The notes beneath the pieces were generated by a model. It did not search any database. It worked only from the letters and a program-made list of their open reading frames with translations, and was not told the origin of the DNA. A stretch of 64,000 nucleotides of DNA from Pseudomonadota bacterium (GTDB lineage Bacteria; Pseudomonadota; Alphaproteobacteria; Sphingomonadales; Sphingomonadaceae), in NCBI GenBank assembly GCA_020160755.1, contig JAIUPN010000011.1, forward strand, positions 103,008 through 167,007. The letters run 5' to 3'. This document shows, piece by piece, positions 20,200 to 31,400 of this stretch. The first letter of the stretch is position 1. Every line of letters starts with the position of its first letter. A program made the position numbers and the translations under genes.

Positions 20200-20427
20200 T
20201 TCACCCTCATCAACGCGTTGAAGCGACTGAACGATCCTGTTTTTGGGATTTTTGGTCCCCACATATATTCCGGCAACGAAATCGGATTGCGGACTGACCG
20301 CTTCCGGACGCAAATCGCAAGAAGCGGGCGTTTCCTGATTCAACATGCGTGCGGGCTTTGGCCGATCGCTTTGCCCGGCGGCTAAGGTTAACTTCGTTCC
20401 AACGATTTGGCTCTTTAGGATCCCGTC

Positions 20428-22233
20428 ATGCGGTTAGCGACAATCACCAACTGGGCCTATGGCGCGACCGTCGTGCTGACGATGATATCGAGCACGACGA
20501 TGATATTCGCGTCGAGCGCGCAGGACCGCGAGCGCGCGGCGGTCGAACAGCGTTACCGGCTCGATCAGGCGACGGCCGAACTCGGAATCGATATCTATGC
20601 GCTGAGCGACCGGGCGCGGCAGTTCGTCAACACCGACGACCCGACCTATCTGGCCGCCTATCGGAGCGAGGTGGCCGCTCTCAAAGCTGTCGAAGATCGT
20701 ATCCGCCATATCGGCGACGCCGGTGCCACGGCAGGCGAGCTCGAAGCGCTCAAGAAGGCGATCGCCCTCGCCGACACGCTTCACGACGAGCAGGAATCGG
20801 CGCTCACCGCCTATGAAAGCGGAAAGAAGGATGTCGCGCGCCAGATATTGTTCGGCGCCGAATATGAACGGCAACTCGACCGCGCGGAAATCGAGGTCCA
20901 GCGATTCCAGGACCGGCTGGACAGCCGCATCGAAGCGCAGGTTTCGGAAGCCACCGATCTTTCGCGGCTGTGGAAGCGTATATCCGAAATCGTGCTGGGG
21001 CTGACGGCGCTCCTGGTCCTGTTTGTCCTCTATTTCATCTTCAAGCAGCGCGTGCTCCACCCGGTCGTGCGGCTCAGCGACGTCGTCAACCGGCTCGCGG
21101 TGCAGGATTATGCCGCCGAGCCGCCCGAGTTCAGCCAGATCGACGAGATCGGCGACATGGCGCAGGCGATCCGCATCTTCCGCGAGAATGGCATCGAACG
21201 GCAGCGGCTGGAAGCGGAGCGCGATGCCGACAGGACGATGCGCGACCTCCTGTCGCGGATGACGCAGCGAATGCAGGGCTGCGATACGCTCCACGACCTG
21301 CAGGAAGTTGTCCAGCGCTTCGTTCCCGAGATCGCGCCCGGACTGCCGGGCCGGCTTTACCTGCTCGACAAGCAGCGCAACCTTGTGGTCGAGGCGGGTA
21401 GCTGGCTGGGGCCGGTCCGGTCGGCTGACCAGTTTTCGCCGATATCCTGCTGGGCGCTGCGGCGCGGCCTCCGCCATCGTCCCGCAGGCGACAATGTCGA
21501 CGTGCCTTGCGACCATATCGAATGGGACGCGGCTCATCCAGTCGACACTTTGTGCCTGCCGCTCACCGCGCAGCGCGAGACGCTGGGGCTCCTCTATTTC
21601 GAAATGCCGGCGGGTGACGCGGCGCGCAGCGCGGCGCAGCTGATCTATTTCGATATGCTCGCCGAAAATATCGGGCTGGCGATCGCGAATCTCCAGCTTC
21701 GCGACACGCTGCGCGAAATGGCGATGGCCGATTCCCTGACCGGCCTCGCCAACCGCAGGCAACTCGGCCATGTGCTCGAAACGCAGATCGCGCAGGCGGA
21801 ACGCCTCGACGAACCCCTCGGTTGCCTGATGCTCGATGTCGATCATTTCAAACGCTTCAACGACGTGCACGGCCACGAAGCGGGCGACGCCGTGCTGCGC
21901 GCGGTCGGGCAGGTGCTCGCCAATGTGACGCGCGAAGCGGGCCTTGCCTTTCGCTATGGCGGCGAGGAATTCCTGATCCTGCTCCCCACCTTGACGGTCG
22001 GTCAGGCCGAGGAGCGCGCGCAGGATATCCGGGCGCGCATCTCGGCGCTCGAACTCGGACATGGCGGCAAGGATCTGGACCCCATCACGGTATCGGTCGG
22101 GATCGCCGTGGCACCGATCCATTGCGGGTTCGACCGGCTGGTGCGTACCGCCGACGCCGCGTTGCTGCGCGCCAAGGCGCTGGGACGCGACCGCATAGAA
22201 ATGGCGCAGTTGCGCAAGCCAGCGTCGGAGTAG
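20428..22233 (+). CDS. Membrane-bound diguanylate cyclase (sensor, HAMP, GAF-like, GGDEF)
   Basis: The 601-residue product has an N-terminal membrane helix (residues 10-30), a helical periplasmic sensor region (about 31-185), a second helix (ISEIVLGLTALLVLFVLYFIF, near 190-210) and a HAMP segment starting LHPVVRLSDVVNRL. A GAF-like region (about 280-420) follows, then a GGDEF domain with DSLTGLANRR, LMLDVDHFKRFND and the active-site motif GGEEF. It should make c-di-GMP. The RxxD inhibitory site is not obvious upstream of GGEEF. AGGA lies 8 bases before ATG 20428. It converges on the HlyD-type gene. Confidence 0.9.
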   Translation: MRLATITNWAYGATVVLTMISSTTMIFASSAQDRERAAVEQRYRLDQATAELGIDIYALSDRARQFVNTDDPTYLAAYRSEVAALKAVEDRIRHIGDAGATAGELEALKKAIALADTLHDEQESALTAYESGKKDVARQILFGAEYERQLDRAEIEVQRFQDRLDSRIEAQVSEATDLSRLWKRISEIVLGLTALLVLFVLYFIFKQRVLHPVVRLSDVVNRLAVQDYAAEPPEFSQIDEIGDMAQAIRIFRENGIERQRLEAERDADRTMRDLLSRMTQRMQGCDTLHDLQEVVQRFVPEIAPGLPGRLYLLDKQRNLVVEAGSWLGPVRSADQFSPISCWALRRGLRHRPAGDNVDVPCDHIEWDAAHPVDTLCLPLTAQRETLGLLYFEMPAGDAARSAAQLIYFDMLAENIGLAIANLQLRDTLREMAMADSLTGLANRRQLGHVLETQIAQAERLDEPLGCLMLDVDHFKRFNDVHGHEAGDAVLRAVGQVLANVTREAGLAFRYGGEEFLILLPTLTVGQAEERAQDIRARISALELGHGGKDLDPITVSVGIAVAPIHCGFDRLVRTADAALLRAKALGRDRIEMAQLRKPASE

Positions 22234-22281
22234 CGGCAGAAACCTGGCCGGGTTTTGGCCGAAAGCGAGCCGGGATCGCGG

Positions 22282-23640
22282 CTAATGCTCCCGGCCGGCC
22301 CTCCACAGCGTTTGCGTGAGCGGCTCGATCAGATAACCAAGTGCGGTCCGTTCGCGCAATGGAACCATCACCTCCGCCGGCATACCCGCGCGCAGACTGT
22401 TGTCGCCGCGCAGGGCCGCTATCTTCTTCATTTCGGCGGGCGGCACCACCACCTCGATCTCGAAATATTCCATGCCGGTGCGGTTATCCTCGAAACTGTC
22501 CGCCGACACCTTGTTGATCCGGCCCTTCAGGATCGGCAGGCTCCGTTCCTGAATGCCCGAAAAGCGGACCTGCGTTTCCATGCCGGACGACAGGTCGTCG
22601 GCGTCGTTCGGCGATGCTTTGGCAAGCACAACCAGCGCCTTGTCCTGCGGCACGATCTCCATCAGCATCTCGCCCGGCGCAACGACGCCGCCGACGGTAA
22701 AGACCTTCAAGCCGACGACGCGTCCGTTCGACGGAGCACGGACGACCGACTGGGTCAGGCGCTCGCGCGTGGCGAACAGGCGCGGCTGCAATTCATCGAG
22801 CCGGACCTGAACCTCGCGAAGCTGGGTCGCGACTTCCTCGATCATCCGGCGGTCGAGCGACACCATCTGGAGGCGCGATTCACCGATCGCCTCCTGCAGC
22901 CGGGCGACGTCCGAACGAAGCGCGCCATAGTCGCCTTCAAGCTGCGCCGAACTGCGCTCCACGGCGCGAAGCCGGTTGGTCGAAACAAAGCCGCGCTCGG
23001 ACAGCGTTCGCAGTCCCGTCAGCTCTTCATTGATCAATCGCTGCTGGGTCCGGTTCGAATCGATCTGGGCGTCGTACCCGCCTATTTGCTGGTTATGCTG
23101 GGCGATCCGTTGCCCCAACATGCCGCGTTCGGTCGCGCCCGACCTTTGCCGCGCGTCGAACAGCAGGCGCTGGCCACGCATCGCTTCGTCGGCAAGCGCA
23201 CGATCACCGGCCAGATAGGATGAAAACTCCACCGGTTCGACGATATGCCGCGCCCCATCCCGCTCGGCGACCAGCCGCGCGCGCTGCGCCAGAAGCGCGA
23301 CGATTTCGCCGGTCAGGCCACGCTCTGCCGCGACGATTTCGGACGCGGATATTTTGAGCAGGATATCGCCGCGGCGAACCGCGCTCCCCTCGGCGACCAT
23401 CAAGGCGGTCACGATCCCGCCATCCTTGTGCTGCACCGCCTGCCGATTGCCCGAAACCGAAACCGAACCCTGTGCCATGGCTCCGGCATCGAGCGGCGTT
23501 AATGCCGCCCAGCCAAGGAAGCCGACAAAGAATGCGGCGGCAATCAACAGGCCGGTGCGAAGCTCGCGCTTCGGCGAATCGATCGCCTCGGCCGGTAGCG
23601 GCGCCCCATGAAGATCATCGCCAAAATCCATCGCATTCAT
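22282..23640 (-). CDS. Type I secretion membrane-fusion protein (HlyD family)
   Basis: The 452-residue adaptor bridges an inner-membrane ABC exporter and an outer-membrane TolC-type channel. One N-terminal transmembrane helix (LLIAAAFFVGFLGWAAL) is followed by a lipoyl-like half (QHKDGGIVTALMVAEGSAVRRGDILLKI), a long coiled-coil (about 100-280) and the second lipoyl/beta-barrel part (RAPSNGRVVGLKVFTVGGVVAPGE). ATG 23640 overlaps the ABC gene stop as ATGA, so the two are coupled. No TolC homologue is in the window; it must be supplied elsewhere. Confidence 0.93.
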   Translation of the reverse strand: MNAMDFGDDLHGAPLPAEAIDSPKRELRTGLLIAAAFFVGFLGWAALTPLDAGAMAQGSVSVSGNRQAVQHKDGGIVTALMVAEGSAVRRGDILLKISASEIVAAERGLTGEIVALLAQRARLVAERDGARHIVEPVEFSSYLAGDRALADEAMRGQRLLFDARQRSGATERGMLGQRIAQHNQQIGGYDAQIDSNRTQQRLINEELTGLRTLSERGFVSTNRLRAVERSSAQLEGDYGALRSDVARLQEAIGESRLQMVSLDRRMIEEVATQLREVQVRLDELQPRLFATRERLTQSVVRAPSNGRVVGLKVFTVGGVVAPGEMLMEIVPQDKALVVLAKASPNDADDLSSGMETQVRFSGIQERSLPILKGRINKVSADSFEDNRTGMEYFEIEVVVPPAEMKKIAALRGDNSLRAGMPAEVMVPLRERTALGYLIEPLTQTLWRAGREH

Positions 23641-25391
23641 GGCTTTTTGTTCCTCGTCATCTTGACCACATTGGCGGCGGCGACCGCGCTTTCGCGCAGC
23701 AGTTCGAACACCTCGGCGCGCGGCCCCTGATATTCGATCACCCCGTTTTTCAGCACCGCGAGCCGGTCCGCGTCGCGGAGCGCCGACTGGCGATGGGTGA
23801 CGATCATGATCGCCGCCTGACGCACCTTGGCGGCGGCGATCGCATCGTTCAGCGCCTCTTCGCCCTGGCTGTCGAGCGCGGCGTTCGGTTCATCGAGAAC
23901 AAGGATTTCGGGATCGCCGTACAGCGCGCGGGCAAGCGCAATGCGCTGCGCCTGTCCACCCGACAGGCGCAGTCCGCCGTCACCGATCCGGGCATTATAC
24001 CCGCCGGGCAGGTGCAGGATCAGGTCGTGGATGCCCGCCGCGATGGCAGCGCGCGTCACCTTGTCGTCGATGTCGACGGCGTGCTCGCCGCGTGCCGCTG
24101 CAAAGCGCGAGATATTCTCGCCGATCGTTCCAGCGAGCAAGGTCGGCTCCTGCGGGAGGTAACCGATATGCGACGCAAGGCGTTCGGCATCCCAGTCGCC
24201 ATATTGCGCCTCGTCGATGCGGACTTCGCCTCCATCGGGCGGGATCGCCCCTGCCGCGATGCGCGCCAGCGTCGTCTTGCCCGCACCCGAGGGGCCGATC
24301 ACGCCGAGAACTTCGCCGGGAATCAGCCAGGTCGATACCCCGCGCAGGATCAGCGCGCTGTTGTCGGGGGTACGCAGTGTAATATTGGAAAGTTCGACAT
24401 AGCCTTCGGGCGCCGGTAGCACGACCCGATCGCCGACGAGGCTGTCGGTCGACCGGAAGAGCGCCTCGATCGATGCCTTCGCCTGCCGCGCCTGTCCGAT
24501 GGCGGGCCAAGCCTGCACCATCTGCTCGATCGGCTGAAGCGCGCGCGCGAGCAGTACCGACGCGGCGATGATCGCGCCGACCGATATTTCGGCGTTGATG
24601 GCCAGCCATGCGCCGACGCCGAGCGCCAGCGACTGCATGAACATGCGCGCGAACTTGACCAGACCGGTATAGCGCGTCGCGGTCAGTTGCGTGTTGGCGC
24701 TGGCCTCGAGACCCTCGCGGCGATCGTCGATCTGGCGCGCGACGAGCGCGCGGCGCATTCCGAGCGCGCGAACGATCTCGGCCTTGTCGAACATTGCCTC
24801 CTGCCTCGCATAGGCCGCCGCCATCGCCTTATGGCCCGCCGCAGCGGACTTCTTCGTTGCGCGCTCGTTGAGAAGCGCGAGTCCCAGAAGGACCATGCCG
24901 GCGCCCAATATCATCACCCCGAGTGCCGGATGAATGATGAATGCGACGACGAAATAGAGCGGCGTCCAAGGAATATCGAACAACGCGATCGCCGACGGGC
25001 TGGCGACCGCGCCGCGGAAGCTGTCGAAATCACGCATCGCCTGCGCCGCGGCGGGGTCGGCATTGCCCTTTGCGCGGGCAAGCAGGCGGTCGAGGATAGG
25101 CGCCGCGAGCTGGCGATTGAGCCGCAGCGACGCACGCAGCATCAACCGGCTGCGTACCATGTCGAGCGCACTCAGGCAGCCGATGGCCAGCGCGACGATG
25201 ACCGTAATCCAGAACAGGGTGAGCACGCCGCCTGTCGGAACGACGCGATCATAGACCTGCATCATATAGATCGTCGGAGCGAGGTAGAGGATATTGACGA
25301 GCGCACTGAACACGGCTGCCGCTACAAAATGCTGGCGGCAGGCGGCAAAGGCCTGCCTGATTTGCGGCGGAACGGCGGAATCGGTTCGCAT
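23637..25391 (-). CDS. Type I secretion ABC permease/ATPase (PrtD-like)
   Basis: A 584-residue half-transporter with about six membrane helices (ALVNILYLAPTIYMMQVY, LTLFWITVIVALAIGCL and others) and a C-terminal ATPase: Walker A GPSGAGKTT, Q-loop GYLPQEPTLL, signature LSGGQAQR, Walker B ILVLDEPNAALD, switch His in VTHRQ. No N-terminal C39 peptidase domain is present, which fits export of RTX proteins with uncleaved C-terminal signals. AGG precedes ATG 25391. The substrate is almost certainly the RTX peroxidase encoded 74 bases upstream. Confidence 0.94.
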   Translation of the reverse strand: MRTDSAVPPQIRQAFAACRQHFVAAAVFSALVNILYLAPTIYMMQVYDRVVPTGGVLTLFWITVIVALAIGCLSALDMVRSRLMLRASLRLNRQLAAPILDRLLARAKGNADPAAAQAMRDFDSFRGAVASPSAIALFDIPWTPLYFVVAFIIHPALGVMILGAGMVLLGLALLNERATKKSAAAGHKAMAAAYARQEAMFDKAEIVRALGMRRALVARQIDDRREGLEASANTQLTATRYTGLVKFARMFMQSLALGVGAWLAINAEISVGAIIAASVLLARALQPIEQMVQAWPAIGQARQAKASIEALFRSTDSLVGDRVVLPAPEGYVELSNITLRTPDNSALILRGVSTWLIPGEVLGVIGPSGAGKTTLARIAAGAIPPDGGEVRIDEAQYGDWDAERLASHIGYLPQEPTLLAGTIGENISRFAAARGEHAVDIDDKVTRAAIAAGIHDLILHLPGGYNARIGDGGLRLSGGQAQRIALARALYGDPEILVLDEPNAALDSQGEEALNDAIAAAKVRQAAIMIVTHRQSALRDADRLAVLKNGVIEYQGPRAEVFELLRESAVAAANVVKMTRNKKP

Positions 25392-25418
25392 GACCCTGGT
25401 TCTTTCCTGTTCGGTTGA

Positions 25419-25446
25419 GTCCGGACCGGCGTGGGCCGGCCCGGAC
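25419..25446 (-). promoter_or_regulatory. Intercistronic hairpin between the RTX gene and its exporter
   Basis: GTCCGG-A-CCGGC and GCCGG-C-CCGGAC form an 11-bp stem with one mismatch around a four-base loop. It fills most of the 74-bp gap between the peroxidase stop and the ABC start. With no T-run it is more likely a partial terminator or mRNA-stability element that lowers exporter relative to cargo expression. Confidence 0.5.
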
Positions 25447-25465
25447 CTCCCGGGGGGGCGGGATG

Positions 25466-28400
25466 TCAGAGAATGTCCCAATCATGATGAGGCATCTCGT
25501 GGCGCCCGTTGCTCTCGAAGCGCGAACGCAACCACCAGGGACCGATATCGATATCGAACCCGCCGCCCCATCGATCATGCGTCGGCCCGGACGGATCCGG
25601 CGCCGCCCCCGCTTCCCCCTGATCGACCGGCTGCGACGGCAGATCGGCCGTTGCCGCCTCGTTGGCCGCCGGCGGGCTGTTATTGGCCGGCGCACCCGAA
25701 CCCGTTGCGGCAAAGACGAAAGAGGCCGTCTGCATGTCGGCGGCCGCAACGCCGTCGAGGCGCAACTCGTTCCCGTCGATACGGACGATCGTGTCGGTCC
25801 CCGACTGACTGACCACGACGCGCGAAGCAAAGGTCTGCGCCGTGATACCGAGGCCGCTGAGATCGATAGCGTCTTCGCCCAGCCGGAAGTCGGTGACGCG
25901 GTCGTGGCCCGGACCGAAGACGAAGACGTCGTCGCCGCTGCCGCCGGTCAGGATGTCGTCGCCGGTCCCGCCGTCGATCCGGTCGTCGCCCGAACCACCC
26001 GACAACCTGTCGTCGCCCGAACCGCCGGTCAGGATGTCGTCGCCCGACCCACCGGTCAGATCGTCGTCGCCGGCCTCGCCGTCGAGGCGGTCGTCGCCCG
26101 ACCCGCCGGCGAGGATGTCATCACCGCCGCGACCGCGAATGACATCGTCGGCCGATCCGCCCTTCAGGACGTCGTTGCCAGCCGTGCCGGTCAGCGTGTC
26201 GTCGTGCGAAGGCGGGGCGGTGTCATCGTCATCGTCGTGACCATGATCATCGTCATGATCGTCGTCGTCATGCGACCCCGCGGGCGATTGGGCGTTCGCC
26301 AGCGATCCGAAGAAGGTCACGCTATGGCCTTCGGTCGCTATCGTCGTGCTGCCATCGTCATTGTCGGTGGACGTATAGTCGGCAATAGTCTTGCCTGCGG
26401 CGAGTTCGAAGCGATCCTGCGCGCGCATTTCGCCGATGATCACGTCGTTGCCGCCGTTCGAGCGAAACACGACGCGATGTGCCGACTGGAGCGCGCTGAT
26501 GTCGACCGTGTCGTCGCCCGCGCCGCCGTTGATCGTGATGGTATTCACGTCGAGGCTGGTCGGCGAGAAGTCGCCGATCACCTGAACCGTATCGTTGCCA
26601 TTGTCGGTGTTGACGACGATCTCCTCGATATTGTCGAGTTCGGCGATGATGAAGGCATCGGTTGTGCCGCCGCGCGTGATCACGATTTCGGTGTCGGGAT
26701 TGCGCACCGCCAGCCCGGCCGCATCGGCCGCCGCACGCGAATAGATGCGATAGGTTTCGGCGACGTTGTTCGCGGCGTTGCCGTTGATCACGAACGTATC
26801 GTCGGTCCCCGCACCGCCATCGACCACATCGCGGCCGTCGCTGTTGTTGTTGCTCGTCGCATTGGCAGTGTTGGCGTTCCACACGATCGTGTCGTTGCCG
26901 CCGCCCGCGAATACGATGTCGTCGCCGCCGCCCGCGTCGAACGTGTTGGCGGCGTCGCTGCCGATCAGGATATTGGCTGCGTTGGTGCCGTCGATCGTGC
27001 CCGTTGCATCGCGGGCAACGCTGACGTTGGCTGTGTCGGTGTTGCCCGGTGCCCCGGTCGCCGTATAGCTGAACGAACCCCCGGCGCCGCCGGCGGCCGG
27101 ATCGGTAAAGCTGACCGACGTGGCGTTATGGGCCAGACCGTTCAGGCTGTTCGCATTGCTCACCGCGGTGATGCTGATCGGGCTGTCCGGATCGACATCG
27201 TTCAGCAAGAGCGCCCATTTGGGAACGACGATGCTCGTCGTGCCGCTGATGTTCGTGATGATATTGTCAGCGTTCGCGTTCACGGCGTCATCGACGGCGA
27301 CGACATTGATCGTCGTTATCGCGACATTGCTGTCCATGAAGCCGCCGTTGACGGTCACCTCGACCACGCGGTCGACGACACCCGGATTATCCGACGTATT
27401 TTCGAACTCGATCGCCTGAATCGCCGCCTGATAATTGGCGATCGTTTCGGCACCGGTCAGCGTGACAGTGATGCGACCCGCGACCGAGGTGTCCACCTGG
27501 CTGTTGATATTGCCGGGCAGATTGTTCGGGATGACGAACCGGTCGCCCGCCTGCGCGTTGGTCAGCACGATCCGCGCCGACACGAGCTGGCCATCATTCT
27601 CGACGATGACGGGGCCGCGCGCGATGGAAACTTCGCCCCCATTTTCGGTGAAGGTCGTTTCATGATCCCGCACCGGCGACGTGACGAAGTCGATTGTGAC
27701 GTTATCGATGCTGACCTGCTCGTTCGTCGCGCTGATCGCGCTGGCAACAAAGCGGATCGCCGCGTTTGCCGTGAACGGCCCCGTCAATGGATGCTCATAA
27801 TTCTGGTTGCCGCCATTGCCGGTGATCGTCCGCAGCAGGGTGAAATTGGCGCCATCGGCCGCAAACCACACCTCCACATGCTCGCCGGCATCCAGATTGT
27901 CAGGGTTCGCCGAAAAGCCGAGCGTCGCGGTGACCGCGCCTGCCAGATCGACCGTACGCGTGATCTGTGCGCCGTCTCCATTGTGAAAGCGCAGCGCATT
28001 GCTGTTGCTCTCGTCGATGCGGATCTGGCCGGCCGTGACCCCGCCTGAATCATTGGCTTCAATCCAGCTTGTCGCCCAGGCCGTCGCGCCGTCCGAATTA
28101 TTGAGGGCGGCCGTCTCGAACTCGTCCCGATATTGCCCCGTGGATCGCAGCGCGAGCGTCGGTCCTCGCAGATCGACCTCGCCGTCCGCGAACCGCAGCT
28201 TCTCGATGTTGAACAGCCTGTCGGTGCCGTCGGACAGCGGCCGGTTCTGGAGCGTTTCCTCAGGGATATCTTCCCCGTTCTCGTCCTCGCCGTCACCGGG
28301 ATCGGTGAAGCCGGTGTGATCGACCGTGAAGCTGCCGTCGGCGTTGCGGGTGATCGTGTAGTTCGCGCGCACATCGGTATAGACTGCGGTGTCGGTGTCC

Positions 28401-31400
28401 GCGTTCTCCAGATCGCCGTCGAGGATCTCGCGGACGATCGACAGCTGGCCGGGGTTGATTTCCCCCGCGACCATGCGCGCGGCGACTTCGGTCATGCTGT
28501 CGACACTGAACGCTGCCCAGCTATCGCCCTCTTTCGGGGTGACGAGGATGCGGACGTTGAGCCAGCGGTCGCCATCGATGATGTCGTTGCCCGCAAGCCC
28601 CTTGATCGTGTCGTTGCCGCCGCCGCCAAGCAGGATATCCCCCGCCGTCGCAGTGCTGAAGATCACGCGTTCCTGCACGCCATTTTCGTCCAGCACCGGG
28701 ACCGTCTGCCCGTTGACGACCTTCGTCACCGGGATACCGGCACCGAGGTGCGCGACGAGCGCGTCGAGCCCGTCGATCAAGCCGACATTCTTCGCCAGCA
28801 GGTCGTTGGAATAGGAGTCGAGCGGCGAGTCCGGGCCCGGGATCGCGGCGGTGTTCTGTAATTCACCCCGCGCGTTGGTATTGCGGCTGCGCCCGGTCAG
28901 CGTATCGTCGAGGTCCCAACCCGACAGGCCTTCGACCAGATCGAAGCGGTCGCGCAGGATGAACGCCTCCTGCGTCTCGAAGATCGGGATGCCGAGGTCC
29001 GAATTGGCCGCGGTGGTGTCGCCCTTGTGGATGCCCCAGTCGAAACCGGCCTGCCCGTTCGATCGCTGGATACCCTCATTGTTCTGGAACATGATGTCGT
29101 CGCCGGATTCGGCGTCATAGTCGGTGTCGCCGCTGCCGCCGTTGAGCACATCGTGGCCGATGATCGACGAGTTGAAGAACAGCTCCGAATTCTCGCCCGC
29201 CAGCGTGTCGAAACGCTGGCCGCCTTCGATCCAGTCATTGCCTTCGTTGCCGAGCAGGAAATCGCCGCCCGAACCGCCGAGGATGAAATCGTCGCCCGTG
29301 CCGCCGAAGGCTTCCTTCCCGTCGGGACCGGTGATGATGAAGTCATTGCCCTGGTTTCCGAACAGCAGCGACAGGCCCGATCCGCCGTGGATGACGTCAT
29401 TGCCTTCGTTGCCGTGGAGGAAGTCGGCCTCGCCGATGTCGGTGCCGGCGTTGGTGATGATGTCGTCACCCTCGCCGCCGAACACCTTGTCGACGCCATA
29501 GCCGGCCTCGATCCGGTCGTTGCCGCCCTTCCCCCAGATCGCATCGTCGCCGCCGCCCGAGACGATGACGTCGTCATTCTCGGTGCCGCCGACGACGAAA
29601 TGCTCGTTGCTGTTGATGCGGATATATTCGGCGATACCGTCATTGTTGGCATCGACGCGCTCGATCAGGCTGGAGAAGCCGCCGAGGAACGGATCGTCCG
29701 ACACCGGATCGGCGCCCAATTGCTTGCTGATATCCATTTCCAGCTGCGGCATCTCGAACGCCGAGAAGAGATTGCCCGGCAGCGCGGTCGAATGATCGTC
29801 GCCGAGGTCGGTGTTGCGCATCACCAGCTCGGCGAAGGTGTTATTCTCCAGCTCGTTGAGCAGGTTGAGCCCCTGCGTGCGCGACAGATAATAGAAGCGG
29901 TCGGCGTCCTGCAGATTTTCCATCGTCATCTGGAAAACGAAGCTGAAGGTCGAGCCGAGCATACCACCGAACGCCATCTTCTTTTCGGCGAGCCCGCCGA
30001 TCCAGAAATCGATGTCGTTAAGCCCGCCGAGCTTCGCGTCATTGGCATAGGCGCCTTCGGCATTCAGGAAGTCGAGCCGGTCCGCGGGTGCCCCCGCACC
30101 GCCGAGGACGAGCAAGGTCGCCGCTTCGCGCAGTTGTTCGACGGTCTTCGGATTTTCGGCGGTGTTCCGTACCGATTCATGCGTGCCATAGGCCGCGATG
30201 AAATTGATGATCGACGCCGGATTCTTGAGGTTGAGCGCGAAATCGGCCCAGCTCTCATAGGGCTTCAGCAGCGTGTCGCCGGTCGCCTCGAAGAAACGCT
30301 CGCGCGCCGTCTGGAGCGACGGCATCCCGACGTCGCGGCCGCGCGCCAAGTTGATCGTCGCGAGGTCGAGCGGGATACCGAGCAGCTGGTTGCGCAGCAC
30401 ATCCGTGACGAATTCGTCGATCTCGCTACCCGTCTGACGGCTCATGCCGCGGATGATCGCGCCCGACGCCTGTTCGGCGGTGCCGAGCGAGTCATACTTG
30501 ACCGGGTTCAGGAAGCCCTCGAACAGGCTGATGTCGTTCTGGACGGGATTCCCATCCGCATCCATCTCGATGACCGCGATATCCTGCCGCAGCATCGAAT
30601 GTCCGAAACGGTACACGACATGCGCGAACTCGGCGGCGATGCTCGGATTGATGTCGGCCGAGGGCTCGAACACGAAGGCGTCGATGTCGGGCTGCATCAT
30701 GCGGCCGAATTCCTCGAACACCAGATGCTGATACTCCATCTCGTTGGTGAAGCGGCCGACCTGGAACAGGCGTTCGCCGTCCCACACCAGCGATTCCGAC
30801 AGCGCCGCGATCGCCGCCGGATTGCCGTTCGTCAGCGTCGCGAACTGCGCGTCGGTCAGGTCGACGAGCAGCCATTCGTTGATGAAGGCGCGGTCCATCG
30901 ACGCGAGCGTCACATCCTTTGTGTGCTCGACGATGCGGTTATGTTCGGCATGGAACACCTGATGCACCGCGGTCAGCGCGATATTCTCGTTCGCGCGGCC
31001 ATCGCCGGCGATGAAGTGGCGGTCGAGCAGCTCATTGTCATACTGGGTGGGACCACGCTGACCCTGCGGCCCCGGCGTGCCGTCTGCATTGCGGTAGCCG
31101 AGCGCCGAGTCGCTGTCGGCCTGCAGCACGCCGCCGACGACGATCGGTGCGGCGGCATGTGCGATGTCGTCGAGGAAGGCATGACCTGTCAGCACGACGC
31201 CTAGCGCGCTGACGGGCGCGGCCGGGTTGCCTTCACGCAGCACATCGTCGGCCGTGCCCAGCCGGCCATCGGCGCCCATGCCGATGACAAGCTGCGGATA
31301 GCCGTTCGCACCGGGGATGAAATTGCCATAGGGATCGGTCGCGATCAGCGGGATGTTGCCGACATTGAGGTCGGTGAGTTCGATCCCCAATATCGTGCGC

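Noticed and set aside
25925..26190. Regular 27-bp repeats that could suggest a CRISPR-like array
   Set aside because: The period is 27 bases throughout with no unique spacers, and each unit encodes an RTX nonapeptide in frame.
25415..28048. 877-codon open frame on the plus strand opposite the RTX peroxidase
   Set aside because: It is antisense to the repeat-rich C-terminal part, has Arg/Val/Asp-rich low-complexity content and no recognisable motif; the minus strand shows RTX repeats and a complete gene.
29027..31204. 725-codon open frame on the plus strand opposite the peroxidase domain
   Set aside because: Shadow of the GC-rich minus-strand gene, which carries intact catalytic peroxidase motifs.
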